A stretch of 64,000 bases of DNA, from NCBI GenBank assembly GCA_028869385.1, contig JAGWSR010000096.1, forward strand, positions 1 through 64,000. Direction: 5' to 3'. How positions within the stretch are numbered: the stretch's first letter is position 1; the number at the start of each line of letters is the position of its first letter. Below, piece by piece: positions 19,057 to 27,820 of the stretch. The translations under genes were made by a program, and so were the position numbers. Under the pieces are notes generated by a model that made no database searches, was not told where the DNA came from, and worked only from the letters and a program-made list of their open reading frames with translations. This DNA comes from a bacterium. Its GTDB lineage: Bacteria > Vulcanimicrobiota > Vulcanimicrobiia > Vulcanimicrobiales > Vulcanimicrobiaceae.

Positions 19057-19085
19057 TCGTTAGCCTGGCAACAAAATTTCGTCAA
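19057..19085 (-). promoter_or_regulatory. Candidate sigma-70-type promoter for the DUF4142-like gene
   Basis: On the minus strand TTGACG (19085-19080) is separated by 17 bases from TAACGA (19062-19057), about 45 bases upstream of the ATG at 19012. The surrounding ~30 bases are visibly richer in A and T than the rest of the window. The -10 element is imperfect. Confidence 0.45.
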
Positions 19086-19132
19086 ACGGGAACGCGAGTC
19101 GCTTTTGGGTTGCGCGTTTGATCGCCGGAGGC

Positions 19133-20101
19133 TCAGGCAAAGAGGCGAGCGAGCGCACGGTGCTGCTCGGCGGCGATGCGCCAGCGCGGGTCGTCCGCGT
19201 CGGCGACGTCTTGCGCGTGCGCTCCCGCGATGCGGATGTGCGCCATTGCCTCCAGCTCGGCCGTGTCCTCGGCAAAGCGCTCGACGATCGCGAGCGTATC
19301 GCTGCGCTCGAGCGGCGCGAAGGGCGCTTCGGCACCGGCCGGGTCGCACGGCGGCGGATCGATGCCGCGTCGGGCGGCGATGCGCGCGGCGACCTGTGCG
19401 AAGGTGCCGCGTCGATTCGCGTTGGGCAGCGAGATGCGTAGATCGCGCGCGGCGAGACCACCGTGCAGGCGCGCGAGCACCTGCAGCAGGTCCTCGACCA
19501 GCGCGCGCGGCTCGCGCCCCTCGACATAGGGACGCACGACGATCTGCTCGGGTCCGAAGATATCGGCGAAGCGCAGCACGAGCGGAGTATAGGCGAGCGG
19601 AAGCGGCGTCGCGGCGACGCCGGTGACCGCGCCCGCCGCCGACGCATCGGCGACGAACGCGTCGAATGGCGCGGGTTCCATCTCCTTGGTTAACTCGGCG
19701 TAGAGCGATTCGAGGTAACCGGACTGCGCGCGCACGTACAGCACGATCGTCGTCGCGTATCCGGCGCGCGCGAACGCATCGCGCAGCAGCCTCGCGCGTT
19801 CGGGATGCGCGTGCAGAGACTGCATATCCTCGGAGCTGATGACGACCGTCGGCGCGTCGGCTTTGCGCAGATCCGCGAGCACCTCGCGCAAGCGCTCGAC
19901 GTTGCCGGCGAGCACGTCCCACGCGAGGGCATGGTGTCCGGGGGAGAGCGCGCCTGGGGCGAGTTCGTGCCGCCCGGCCGCGGGAACGTAGATGCCGCCG
20001 CGCGCGAGCGGCAGGCGGTTCTCGATCAAGAATGCTTGGAGCGTCTTCGTGCCGGTCTTATGCGTGCCGACGTGCAGCACGACGCGCTTCGATCCGGTCA
20101 T
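19133..20101 (-). CDS. P-loop sulfotransferase-like protein
   Basis: 322 residues. HVGTHKTGTKTLQAFL at the N-terminus is the 5'-phosphosulfate-binding loop of PAPS sulfotransferases, and VVISSEDMQSL plus YVRAQSGYLESLY fit the 3'-phosphate-binding Ser/Arg region. Likely sulfates a surface glycan or small molecule, or is a divergent relative with another nucleotide. Starts at 20110 (TTG, overlapping the mrp stop) or 20104 (GTG) are also possible. Transcribed directly after mrp. Confidence 0.7.
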   Translation of the reverse strand: MTGSKRVVLHVGTHKTGTKTLQAFLIENRLPLARGGIYVPAAGRHELAPGALSPGHHALAWDVLAGNVERLREVLADLRKADAPTVVISSEDMQSLHAHPERARLLRDAFARAGYATTIVLYVRAQSGYLESLYAELTKEMEPAPFDAFVADASAAGAVTGVAATPLPLAYTPLVLRFADIFGPEQIVVRPYVEGREPRALVEDLLQVLARLHGGLAARDLRISLPNANRRGTFAQVAARIAARRGIDPPPCDPAGAEAPFAPLERSDTLAIVERFAEDTAELEAMAHIRIAGAHAQDVADADDPRWRIAAEQHRALARLFA

Positions 20102-20106
20102 CACGC

Positions 20107-21201
20107 TCAAATCAGCGAGATCGTCTCTTTGGGTTTGGGATGCGCGTCGAGTGCGGTGAGCAGCGCATCGGCGAGCCGATCGCAGACGGGATCGTCGATC
20201 TCCTCGACGCGTCCTTCGTCGGCGAGCGCCGCCTTCCGCGGGTCGATCGGGATGCGTGCGAAGACGGGCGCCTGCGCGAGCTCGGCGACCTTCTCGGCGT
20301 ACGATGGGCCGAAGACCTCGTAGGTCGTGCCGGTATCCGGTGCGACGAAGTACGACATATTCTCGACCACGCCGAGGATCGGTTTCTTGAGCTGATGCAC
20401 CAGATTCGCGGCTTTGCGCACGATCATCGTGGCGAGCGCCTGCGGCATCGTCACGAGCACGACGCCGTCGACCGCGAGCGACTGCAGCACGGTGAGCGGC
20501 GCGTCCGAGGTGCCGGGCGGGAGATCGATGAGCAGCACGTCGAGATCGCTCCAGAGCACCTGTTCGTAGAACTGCCGGATCACGCCCGAGAGGATCGGGC
20601 CGCGCCAGATCATCGCGGTGTCCTCTTTGTCGGTGAGCAGGTTCGCGCTCACCACTTCGATCGCACTGCGCGAGACGGCGGGAACCATCAGCGGCTGCGG
20701 GTTGCCCTGCGGCGTTTTCGGGGCGTTCGGATCGGCCTCGATCGCGAGCGGCGTACGCAGACCGAAGAGCTTGGGAATCGACGGTCCGGTGATGTCGCCG
20801 TCGAGGATGCCGACCGAGAGTCCGCGGCGGCGCAGGCCGATGGCGGTGAGCGCGGTCACGAGCGACTTGCCGACGCCGCCCTTTCCCGACATGATCGGCA
20901 CGACGTGCTTGATGCGCGCGCGGCCGCTAAACGTTCCCGGCGCGCGGCGCACCGCCATGCGATCCTCGTTCGAGATCAGCGGCACGAAGCCCGAGAGGCG
21001 CGCCTGGGCAAGCGCGGCGAGGATCGGCTCCACGCGCAGGCCGTGGGCTTTGGCGCCCTGCTCGATCGTCTCGTACTTACTGACGCTGCAACCCGAACAG
21101 CCGAGGCCGAACTGCGTCAGCACCTCCGCCGCGATGGGCAGGGCCGCGACCAGCTCCTGGATGTTGCTCGTGCCGGAAATCTCGATCTCGATGTGAGGCA
21201 T
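20107..21201 (-). CDS. mrp: Mrp/NBP35-family P-loop ATPase with N-terminal DUF1858 domain
   Basis: 364 residues. Residues ~1-75 form a DUF1858-like redox domain (VLTQFGLGCSGCSVS, Cys35 and Cys38) in place of the DUF59/MIP18 domain usual in bacterial Mrp. The ATPase follows with GKGGVGKS (106-113), ILDGDITGPS, LLIDLPPGTSDAPL and GVVENMSYF. Mrp proteins carry Fe-S clusters to target proteins using a C-terminal CPxC after NMSYF. Here that site reads VAPDT (286-290), so Cys35, Cys38 and Cys340 are the only cysteines. The ATG at 21201 is preferred over a start at 21222. Confidence 0.88.
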   Translation of the reverse strand: MPHIEIEISGTSNIQELVAALPIAAEVLTQFGLGCSGCSVSKYETIEQGAKAHGLRVEPILAALAQARLSGFVPLISNEDRMAVRRAPGTFSGRARIKHVVPIMSGKGGVGKSLVTALTAIGLRRRGLSVGILDGDITGPSIPKLFGLRTPLAIEADPNAPKTPQGNPQPLMVPAVSRSAIEVVSANLLTDKEDTAMIWRGPILSGVIRQFYEQVLWSDLDVLLIDLPPGTSDAPLTVLQSLAVDGVVLVTMPQALATMIVRKAANLVHQLKKPILGVVENMSYFVAPDTGTTYEVFGPSYAEKVAELAQAPVFARIPIDPRKAALADEGRVEEIDDPVCDRLADALLTALDAHPKPKETISLI

Positions 21202-21251
21202 AACGCCTCTATTAAACCCCATCGCGCCCGAAGCGTCGCATACCGTTGTGG

Positions 21252-21321
21252 CCCCCCTTCGACAAGCTCAGGGTGACACGGTGACAGCCTCAGGGTGACA
21301 CAGTGACAGGCTCAGGGTGAC
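21252..21321. repeat. Short tandem/dispersed repeat (TCGACAAGCTCAGGGTGACA type)
   Basis: Three back-to-back copies of a unit ending in CTCAGGGTGAC lie at about 21252-21278, 21281-21300 and 21303-21321, period about 22 bases. A further copy in opposite orientation is at 61653-61677. Copies sit between genes only. No coding potential. This has the look of a dispersed intergenic repeat family. Confidence 0.75.
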
Positions 21322-21329
21322 GGCGGGGG

Positions 21330-24300
21330 TTAGGCTACGCCGGCGGTCCGTAGGGCGAGGCCTACGGCCTCTTCGTCGGCGAGCGCCGCTCCGGCGGCGA
21401 TCAGCCGCGCGAGCGTCGCCGGTTCGAGCGACTCCTCGAGCGACGTGCTGAGCCGCTCCCAGGTGTAGCGCTCGGTGTACTCGCGTTCGAAGCCGAGCTC
21501 GCGTACCGCCCGCGCGACGAAACCGTAGAGGCGCGCGGCCCGCTCGCGCTCGCCCGAGAGGGCGGCGGCGAGCGCCATGTGCTGGATCGCAAGCACGCGC
21601 CCGACGCGAAGTTCGCGTTCCCACGTCTGCGCGATCACGACGCGCGCGACCTCGCGCGCTTGCGCGTAGCGCCCGGCGGCGACGAGGTAGCAGGTGAGGT
21701 TGGTGTCCATCACCATGCGCTGCGACACGTCGAGCGCGAGGCACTCCGGCTCGTAGGTTGCCGCGATCGCCGCGTCGACGTTGCCGCGAGCGAACTCGAT
21801 CTCGGCGAGACTGCGCAGCAGGACCGCCGCTTGATGATCGCTCCCTTCGGCGCGGTAGCGCAGCACGAGATCGGTGTAGCGCCGCTGCGCTTCGTCCCAA
21901 TCCTCGCGCATCAGCGCGGCGCGCGCGCGGGCACGCGAGACGTGCGCGTCGTAGCGCTCGTCGCCGATCTCCGCGGCGATCGCGTCGGCGCGCTCGAAAT
22001 CGCGCAGCGCTGCATCGTGCTCGCGCAGGTTGGCGAACGCCTGCGCGCGCCGCAGCAACGCGTCGAAACGGCTCGTACGCTCGCCCGAGTCCTCGGCGAG
22101 TTCAAGCGCGCGCTGCGCCGCGTCGAGTTGCTCGCGCGGGCGCTCGCCGAAGTAGTCGAGCATCCACGAGCGCGCGATCCAGAGATACGGATGCTCCGGC
22201 ACACGCGCGATCGCGAGTTCGACGTAGCGCATCCCCTCGCGCACGCCAAAACTCTCCCACACGCTCGCGATATCGGCGGCGATCGCCGCTCCGAGCGCGG
22301 GCTCGTTGCCTTCGACGAGCGCCCATGCGAGCGCGGCGCGATAGTTGTCGATGTCGGTACCGACGCGAAACATCCATGCGGTGCGCGCGCTCTCTCGCTC
22401 CGAGCGTCGCGCGCGCAGCGCGAGTTGCGCGAAGTAGGCGGCGTGTCGCGCGGCGAGCGGCGCGACCTCGCTCGCCGCATCCAGCTTGGCGCGCGCGAAT
22501 TGCCGAATCGGTTCGAGCAAATGGTAGCGTCCGTCGTTCGTGGTCGCGACCATGGACTTTCGCGCCAGGCGCACGAGCACGTCGTACACCTCATCCGGAA
22601 CGTGCGTCGCATCGGAGCAGACGCTCGCCGCCGCCTCGCTCGTGAACCCGCCCGCGAAGATCGCGAGGCGGCGCAAGAGCACCTGCTCCGCGCCGGTGAG
22701 CAGGGCGAAGCTCCAGGCGATCGTCGCCTCCATGGTGCGCTGGCGCGGCTCGCTGCGATAGCCGTCGCCGAGCGGCAATAGCGACCGGCGCACGTGCTCG
22801 GCGATCTCTTGCGGCGTCGTGACGGCGACGCGCGCGGCGGCGAGTTCGATCGCGAGCGGCAACCCGTCGAGCGTGCGGCAGATGGATGCCACGTGCGGCG
22901 CGTTCTGTTCGTCGAGCGCGAAGGCGCCGCGCACGGCGCGCGCGCGATCGACGAAGAGGCGAACGGCGTCGTAGTTGGCGATCTCCGCGAGTGCGAGCGC
23001 GTCGCTCGGCGGTACGCCGAGGAGCGGGAGTTCGTAGAGCACCTCGCCCGGAATGCCGAGCGGTTCGCGGCTCGTCGCGAGCACGCGCAGCCCGCGTCCC
23101 GCGCGCAGGAGCGTGGTGACGATCGGCGCGAGCGCTTCGAGCACGTGCTCGCAGTTGTCGAGCACGAGCAAGAGCGAACGCTCCGCCAACTCGTCGGCGA
23201 GCGCGCGCACCGCATCGTCGCCGCTCGGCACGCTCGCGCCGACGAGCGTGGCGATGCTCGAAAGGATCGTCTCGCGCTCGTGCAGCGCGGCGAGATCCAC
23301 AAAGTGCGCTCCGTCGGCGAAGCGCTCCGCGAGATGCTCCGCCGCCTCGGTCGCGAGGCGCGTCTTGCCCGAACCACCCACGCCGACGAGCGTGAGCAGC
23401 CGCTCGCGCGCCGCGATATCGAGCAGTTCGTCGATTTCGCGCCCGCGGCCGACCAGCGGCGCGAGCGGCAACGGAAGGTGGTTGCGCGTGCCCTTGCGCA
23501 CGGGGAGCGCGCGTTCGGCCTGCGATTCGTAGTGCTCGCCGCACGCGCGATTGCGGCCGTTGAGTTTCGCGCGATAGAGTTCGTGATCGGCGACGGCGAC
23601 GAGCGATTCGGGATCGCTGCCGCGCTCGGGGCGCATGGAGGCGATGCCGATGCTCGCGCTCACGCGACGCAGCGACGAGCCCGCGTGATCGAGACGCAGG
23701 GCGGCGATCTCCGCGCGAACGCGCTCGGCGAGTTCGGCGGCGCCGCCGGCGGGCGTGTTGGGGAGCAACGCGACGAACTCTTCGCCGCCGTATCGCGCCA
23801 CGAGATCGCCCGTGCGCGATACCGCACGGCGCAGCGCCTGCGCGACCGCCTGCAGGCACTCGTCGCCGCGCTGATGTCCGTACGCATCGTTGAAGAGCTT
23901 GAAGAAGTCGACGTCGAGCAGCAGCAGCGAGAGCTGCGTGCCCGCGCGTTCGGCATTAGCCCACTCGCGCGCGAGCGTCTCGTCGAACGCGCGGCGATTG
24001 GAGATGCCGGTCAGACCGTCGCTGAAGGCCAGTTCGGCGAGACGCGCGCGTTCGGCTTCGGCCGCATCGCGTTCGAGGCGCGTGGCGAGCAGGAGCGCGC
24101 AGGCATCGAGCATCGAGCGAACGTCGGGGGCGAGTTCGCCCGGATCGTGGAGGCGCAGCGCACCGTACGTCGCATTGCCGACGCGCAGCGGCAGGTCGCC
24201 GTCGGAGGCTTCAGCGACGAACTCGACCGACTGCGCTGCGGCGATCCGCGCGAGCGCGGCGGCGCAGAGCGGCCACAGGTCCGAAAACGAACCTGGGCGC

Positions 24301-24335
24301 CCGAGAATCTCAAGGAGTCGTGCGAACCCGTCCAC
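21330..24335 (-). CDS. GGDEF diguanylate cyclase fused to STAND ATPase and TPR domains
   Basis: 1001 residues. Residues ~1-95 resemble a GAF-like sensor. GGDEF domain ~100-265: active-site GGEEF (183-187), upstream metal Asp in LLLDVDFFKLFND, and an inhibitory I-site RTGD (174-177) five residues before GGEEF. Then a VGRGREIDEL linker and a STAND/NB-ARC NTPase: Walker A GVGGSGKT (318-325), Walker B LLLVLDN (388-394), LATSREPL and GLPLAIELAAAR. The last ~350 residues are TPR-like helices. No DNA-binding domain is seen. It probably couples ligand-driven oligomerisation to c-di-GMP synthesis. GTG start; faces hemL across 92 bases. Confidence 0.9.
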   Translation of the reverse strand: MDGFARLLEILGRPGSFSDLWPLCAAALARIAAAQSVEFVAEASDGDLPLRVGNATYGALRLHDPGELAPDVRSMLDACALLLATRLERDAAEAERARLAELAFSDGLTGISNRRAFDETLAREWANAERAGTQLSLLLLDVDFFKLFNDAYGHQRGDECLQAVAQALRRAVSRTGDLVARYGGEEFVALLPNTPAGGAAELAERVRAEIAALRLDHAGSSLRRVSASIGIASMRPERGSDPESLVAVADHELYRAKLNGRNRACGEHYESQAERALPVRKGTRNHLPLPLAPLVGRGREIDELLDIAARERLLTLVGVGGSGKTRLATEAAEHLAERFADGAHFVDLAALHERETILSSIATLVGASVPSGDDAVRALADELAERSLLLVLDNCEHVLEALAPIVTTLLRAGRGLRVLATSREPLGIPGEVLYELPLLGVPPSDALALAEIANYDAVRLFVDRARAVRGAFALDEQNAPHVASICRTLDGLPLAIELAAARVAVTTPQEIAEHVRRSLLPLGDGYRSEPRQRTMEATIAWSFALLTGAEQVLLRRLAIFAGGFTSEAAASVCSDATHVPDEVYDVLVRLARKSMVATTNDGRYHLLEPIRQFARAKLDAASEVAPLAARHAAYFAQLALRARRSERESARTAWMFRVGTDIDNYRAALAWALVEGNEPALGAAIAADIASVWESFGVREGMRYVELAIARVPEHPYLWIARSWMLDYFGERPREQLDAAQRALELAEDSGERTSRFDALLRRAQAFANLREHDAALRDFERADAIAAEIGDERYDAHVSRARARAALMREDWDEAQRRYTDLVLRYRAEGSDHQAAVLLRSLAEIEFARGNVDAAIAATYEPECLALDVSQRMVMDTNLTCYLVAAGRYAQAREVARVVIAQTWERELRVGRVLAIQHMALAAALSGERERAARLYGFVARAVRELGFEREYTERYTWERLSTSLEESLEPATLARLIAAGAALADEEAVGLALRTAGVA

Positions 24336-24368
24336 GTGTGTAACCTACGTTTGGATTCTTACACACGT
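24334..24368. promoter_or_regulatory. Perfect 10-base inverted repeat between divergent genes
   Basis: ACGTGTGTAA at 24334-24343 is matched exactly by TTACACACGT at 24359-24368, 15 bases apart (centre-to-centre 25). The left arm covers the GTG start codon of the GGDEF-STAND gene and the right arm lies about 60 bases before hemL. This is the typical layout of a dimeric regulator site, or a hairpin in either transcript. No regulator can be named. Confidence 0.5.
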
Positions 24369-24427
24369 CTGTGATGCGGGCAAGCCTCAGCGGGGACGCT
24401 CGGCGCGCGTCGAAGCCTCCTCCCCCC

Positions 24428-25726
24428 ATGACGTCACATACGACCAGCACCATCGAACGCGCTCGCGCCGTGCTCGCGGGCGGATGCGATTCGCCCGTCC
24501 GCTCGGGCTGGGGGGTCGGCGCGCCGATGTTCGTGCAGGCGCGTGCCGATGGCGCGTACGCGTACGACGAGTCGGGTCGTCGCTACGTGGATTACATCAT
24601 GGCTTACGGTCCGCTGCTCTTCGGGCACACGCATCCGGCGCTGGTCGCACATCTCGACGACCTCGCGCGGCACGGCTTCGTGTGGGGGACCACCCATCCC
24701 GAAGAGATTCGCCTCGCCGAACGGATCCGCACCTATCTCCCCGCGATGGAGCGCATGCGCTTCGTCTCGACGGGAACCGAGGCGGTGATGAGCGCGCTCC
24801 GCGTCGCGCGCGCCTTCACGCGCCGCAGCCTGATTCTCAAATTTGCGGGCAACTATCACGGACACTCCGATCTCGCGCTCTTGAATGCCGGCGCATCCGC
24901 ACACACGCACGACGCCGCGGCGAGCGGCATTCCCGACGGGGTCATGCGCGACGTCGTGGTGGCGCGCTACAACGATCTCGCGAGCGTCGATGCCCTGCTG
25001 CACGGGCGCGAAAGCGAGCTCGCCGCGATCATCGTCGAGCCGATCGTCGGCAACATGGGCTACGTGACGCCCATCGCGGGCTTTCTGGAAGGACTGCGCG
25101 AGCGCGCGCGGCGCCACGGCGCGCTGCTGATCTTCGATGAAGTGATCACGTGGCTGCGCTTCGGGCCGCGCGGCGCGCAAGCGCGCGTCGGCATCACCCC
25201 GGATATGACGACGATCGGCAAGATCATGGGTGGCGGCGCACCGATCGCGGCCTTCGGCGGGCGCGCCGACGTGATGGCGGCGCTCGCTCCCGACGGCAGT
25301 ACCTTCACCGGCGGCACGCACGGCGGCAACCCGTTCTGCGTCGGCATGGCCCACCGCGTACTCGATCTGATCGAGGCGCATCCCGAGTACTACGACGAGA
25401 TGCGTGCGCTCGCCGAACGTTTGGCCGAGGGCATCCGCGCGATCTTCCGCGAGCACGATCTGCCGTACGCGGTCGTGCAGCACGAGTCCATCGTGGACTT
25501 CAAGTTCCGCGCCGGGCCGCCCAATCGCAACTACGACGATGCGCTCGCCGCCGACAAGCAAAAGTACTCCGCGTACTATGCGGCGATGCTCGAGCGCGGC
25601 ATCTTGCTGCCGCCATCGCAGAACGAAGTGATGTTCGTCTCGACCGCGCACACGCGCGACGATATCGACGCGACGCTGCGCGCGATCGAGGGATCACTCG
25701 AGCGCGCCGCGCATCTTCGTTCGTAA
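24428..25726 (+). CDS. hemL: Glutamate-1-semialdehyde 2,1-aminomutase-like PLP enzyme
   Basis: 432 residues of the class III aminotransferase fold. LAGGCDSPVRSG corresponds to the GSAM signature GGVNSPVR; AGNYHGHSD, IFDEVITWLRFG and the PLP lysine in TTIGKIMGGG are intact. GSAM makes 5-aminolevulinate for heme. No other heme genes are adjacent, and V-N to C-D in the signature leaves room for a paralogous aminomutase role. The ATG at 24428 is preferred over one 57 bases upstream, because the extension looks non-coding. Its 3' end overlaps the amidase gene by 33 bases. Confidence 0.8.
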   Translation: MTSHTTSTIERARAVLAGGCDSPVRSGWGVGAPMFVQARADGAYAYDESGRRYVDYIMAYGPLLFGHTHPALVAHLDDLARHGFVWGTTHPEEIRLAERIRTYLPAMERMRFVSTGTEAVMSALRVARAFTRRSLILKFAGNYHGHSDLALLNAGASAHTHDAAASGIPDGVMRDVVVARYNDLASVDALLHGRESELAAIIVEPIVGNMGYVTPIAGFLEGLRERARRHGALLIFDEVITWLRFGPRGAQARVGITPDMTTIGKIMGGGAPIAAFGGRADVMAALAPDGSTFTGGTHGGNPFCVGMAHRVLDLIEAHPEYYDEMRALAERLAEGIRAIFREHDLPYAVVQHESIVDFKFRAGPPNRNYDDALAADKQKYSAYYAAMLERGILLPPSQNEVMFVSTAHTRDDIDATLRAIEGSLERAAHLRS

Positions 25727-26290
25727 CGCATCGCCGATCTCGCGCGCATCCCGCGCTTCGAGCGCGCGTGGTTCGGCGCGCAGGCGAGCGACGTCCCAGC
25801 GCTCGTCGTCGCCGCACCCGAAGTAGCCGTCGAGTACCGCGGCTTCGGCGTGCGACATCACGTGCTCGGCGTCGAGCGGCACGCCGTAGTGGCGCGCGAG
25901 GCGGGCCGTGACGACGCAGAGTCCGTGCACGAGCGCCTCCGTGAGCGGGTAACGCCCGAAATCGTGCGGCGTCGCATCGAGCATCGCCATCATCGAGACG
26001 CCGAGCGCGAAGGAGTTGCGCCGATAGGTGTGCGCCGCATACGGTAGGTCGGGCTGCGCGTACACGTCACGCATGTTCGCTCGCACGTCGTTCGTCTCGA
26101 CGACGAGCACACCGCCGTTGGGTGCGAGCGCCACGCAGATGTGGTAGGACGGAAAGACCGACGCGTAGTCGTGCCCGGACCAATGGGTGTAGATGCGCTC
26201 GATGCGGCCGTCAGGAAGCGCGGGGCGCCAGGCATCGAGCAACCGGTGCGGATAGGATTCGATGCGCTGTTCGGGCGGGCGTTCGCTCAT
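25694..26290 (-). CDS. N-acetylmuramoyl-L-alanine amidase-like (Amidase_2 fold) protein
   Basis: 198 residues. The zinc-amidase pattern is visible: THWSGHDY (first His followed by Trp), SYHICVALAPNGGV (YH), HTYRRNSFALGVSMMAM (the N-S-x-G-I-like strand) and MSHAEAAVLDGYFGCGDDERWD (the distal His loop). There is no clear signal peptide. It probably cleaves the amide between MurNAc and the stem peptide, or a related bond in muropeptide recycling. Divergent from dacB across 24 bases, so the two may share regulation. Confidence 0.75.
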   Translation of the reverse strand: MSERPPEQRIESYPHRLLDAWRPALPDGRIERIYTHWSGHDYASVFPSYHICVALAPNGGVLVVETNDVRANMRDVYAQPDLPYAAHTYRRNSFALGVSMMAMLDATPHDFGRYPLTEALVHGLCVVTARLARHYGVPLDAEHVMSHAEAAVLDGYFGCGDDERWDVARLRAEPRALEARDAREIGDALRTKMRGALE

Positions 26291-26314
26291 GGGAACCTGC
26301 GTCTCGGAGTCAGA

Positions 26315-27820
26315 ATGCGAATCGTGATGAAGGGTGCTACGTTAACGGCGCTGCTCGGGATTCTCCTACTTGGTACGGCGCCCCAGCCGTCGCCGAGCCC
26401 GACGCCGACGCCCCCGCATGCCGCCGGTGACGCATGGAGCGCGCGCGAGATTCGAGCGCTCCACGGGGCGATCGCCCGCGCGCTCGATGATCCGACGCTG
26501 CGCGGCGCACGCGTCGGTCTCGTCGCGCGCGACGCCGAGCGCGGCACGCTGCTCTTTGCGCGCGATGCGGACGCCGAATTCACGCCCGCATCGAACTTCA
26601 AGCTCTTGGTCGGAACGGTCGCGCTGGCACGCTTGGGGCCTACGTTCGCGTACGCGACGTACATCATTGCCGATGCGCCGCTCGCCGACGGCACGATCGC
26701 TGGCAATCTCTATCTGCGCGGCGGCGGCGACGCGCTCTTGAGCGAAGACGATCTGCGTGCGGCGGCGAGCGCGCTCGCAGCGAATGGGCTGCGGCACGTC
26801 GCGGGCGATGTCGTGACCGATGCGTCGCACTTCGACGCGGTGCGGTACGGTGCCGGGTGGTCGTGGGACGACCTGCCCTTCTCGTACGCGCCGGTCGTGA
26901 GCGCGCTCGAACTCGATGACGGCACCGCGCACGTCTTTCTCGAACCCGGCGCACGCCAGGGCGAGCCCGCCGTCGTGATCGAAGCGCCCGCAAGCACCGC
27001 GTTCGAGCTTCGCAGCGAGGTGCGCACCGGTGCGCGCGGCTCGGATGATACGTCCACGATCGAACGTCCGTGGGACGAACCGCGCGCGATCGTGCTCGCC
27101 GGCTCGTATCCGCTCGACGCGGGGCGTTCCGACGATCTCGCGCCGAGCGTGCCCGATCCGCCCAGCTTCGCGGGTGATGTCTTCGCACGCGCGCTCGCTG
27201 CCGCCGGGGTGCGTGTCGATGGTGCGGTGCGCGCGGGTGCGACACCGGCCGGAACCACCGTGCTCTGGACGCATGCGTCGGAACCGATGCCCCGCCTGCT
27301 CGCCGATTTTTGGTACCCGAGCGATAATCTGATGGGCGAGTTGCTGCTGAAAGAGCTCGGCGTGGCGCAATCCGGCGAGCCCGGCACGACCGAGCATGGA
27401 CGCGCCCTCGAACTCGGATTCTTGCGAAGCATCGGCGTCGATCCGGCGACCGTCGATATCGCGGATGGATCGGGGCTCTCGATCTACGACCGCATCACGC
27501 CGAACGATCTGATCGCGCTGCTGCAGTACGATTGGGCGAGCTCCGATCGGGCGATCGTGCTCGACGCGTTGCCCGTCGCGGGCGTTCGCGGCACGCTCGC
27601 GCAGACGTTCCTCGACGCACCGCTGCGCGGCAACGTCTTCGCGAAGACGGGAAGTCTGACGCACGTGCGCACGATCTCCGGATTCGTGCAGAACGAGCGA
27701 CACGGTGCGGTGAGCTTTTCGCTGCTCGTCAACGACTGGATGGGCGATCGAGATCCCACGGGCGCGGCGGCGCTCGACCGCGTGCGTGCGGCGATCCTGA
27801 CCGCCCTCGCGACGCTATGA
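26315..27820 (+). CDS. dacB: D-alanyl-D-alanine carboxypeptidase, PBP4/DacB type (peptidase S13)
   Basis: 501 residues with a signal segment (TLTALLGILLLG) followed by a Pro/Ser/Thr-rich linker. The three penicillin-binding motifs are present: SNFK (in PASNFKLL), SDN (in YPSDNLMGE) and KTG (in FAKTGSLTH). The long insert between SxxK and SxN is typical of class C PBPs. It trims stem peptides in the periplasm. ATG at 26315 is used; an in-frame ATG lies at 26327. The stop overlaps the next start as ATGA. Confidence 0.92.
   Translation: MRIVMKGATLTALLGILLLGTAPQPSPSPTPTPPHAAGDAWSAREIRALHGAIARALDDPTLRGARVGLVARDAERGTLLFARDADAEFTPASNFKLLVGTVALARLGPTFAYATYIIADAPLADGTIAGNLYLRGGGDALLSEDDLRAAASALAANGLRHVAGDVVTDASHFDAVRYGAGWSWDDLPFSYAPVVSALELDDGTAHVFLEPGARQGEPAVVIEAPASTAFELRSEVRTGARGSDDTSTIERPWDEPRAIVLAGSYPLDAGRSDDLAPSVPDPPSFAGDVFARALAAAGVRVDGAVRAGATPAGTTVLWTHASEPMPRLLADFWYPSDNLMGELLLKELGVAQSGEPGTTEHGRALELGFLRSIGVDPATVDIADGSGLSIYDRITPNDLIALLQYDWASSDRAIVLDALPVAGVRGTLAQTFLDAPLRGNVFAKTGSLTHVRTISGFVQNERHGAVSFSLLVNDWMGDRDPTGAAALDRVRAAILTALATL

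Noticed and set aside
22794-24374. A 526-codon plus-strand frame antisense to the GGDEF-STAND gene
   Set aside because: No motif, Arg/Glu-rich composition, fully covered by a gene with intact domains.
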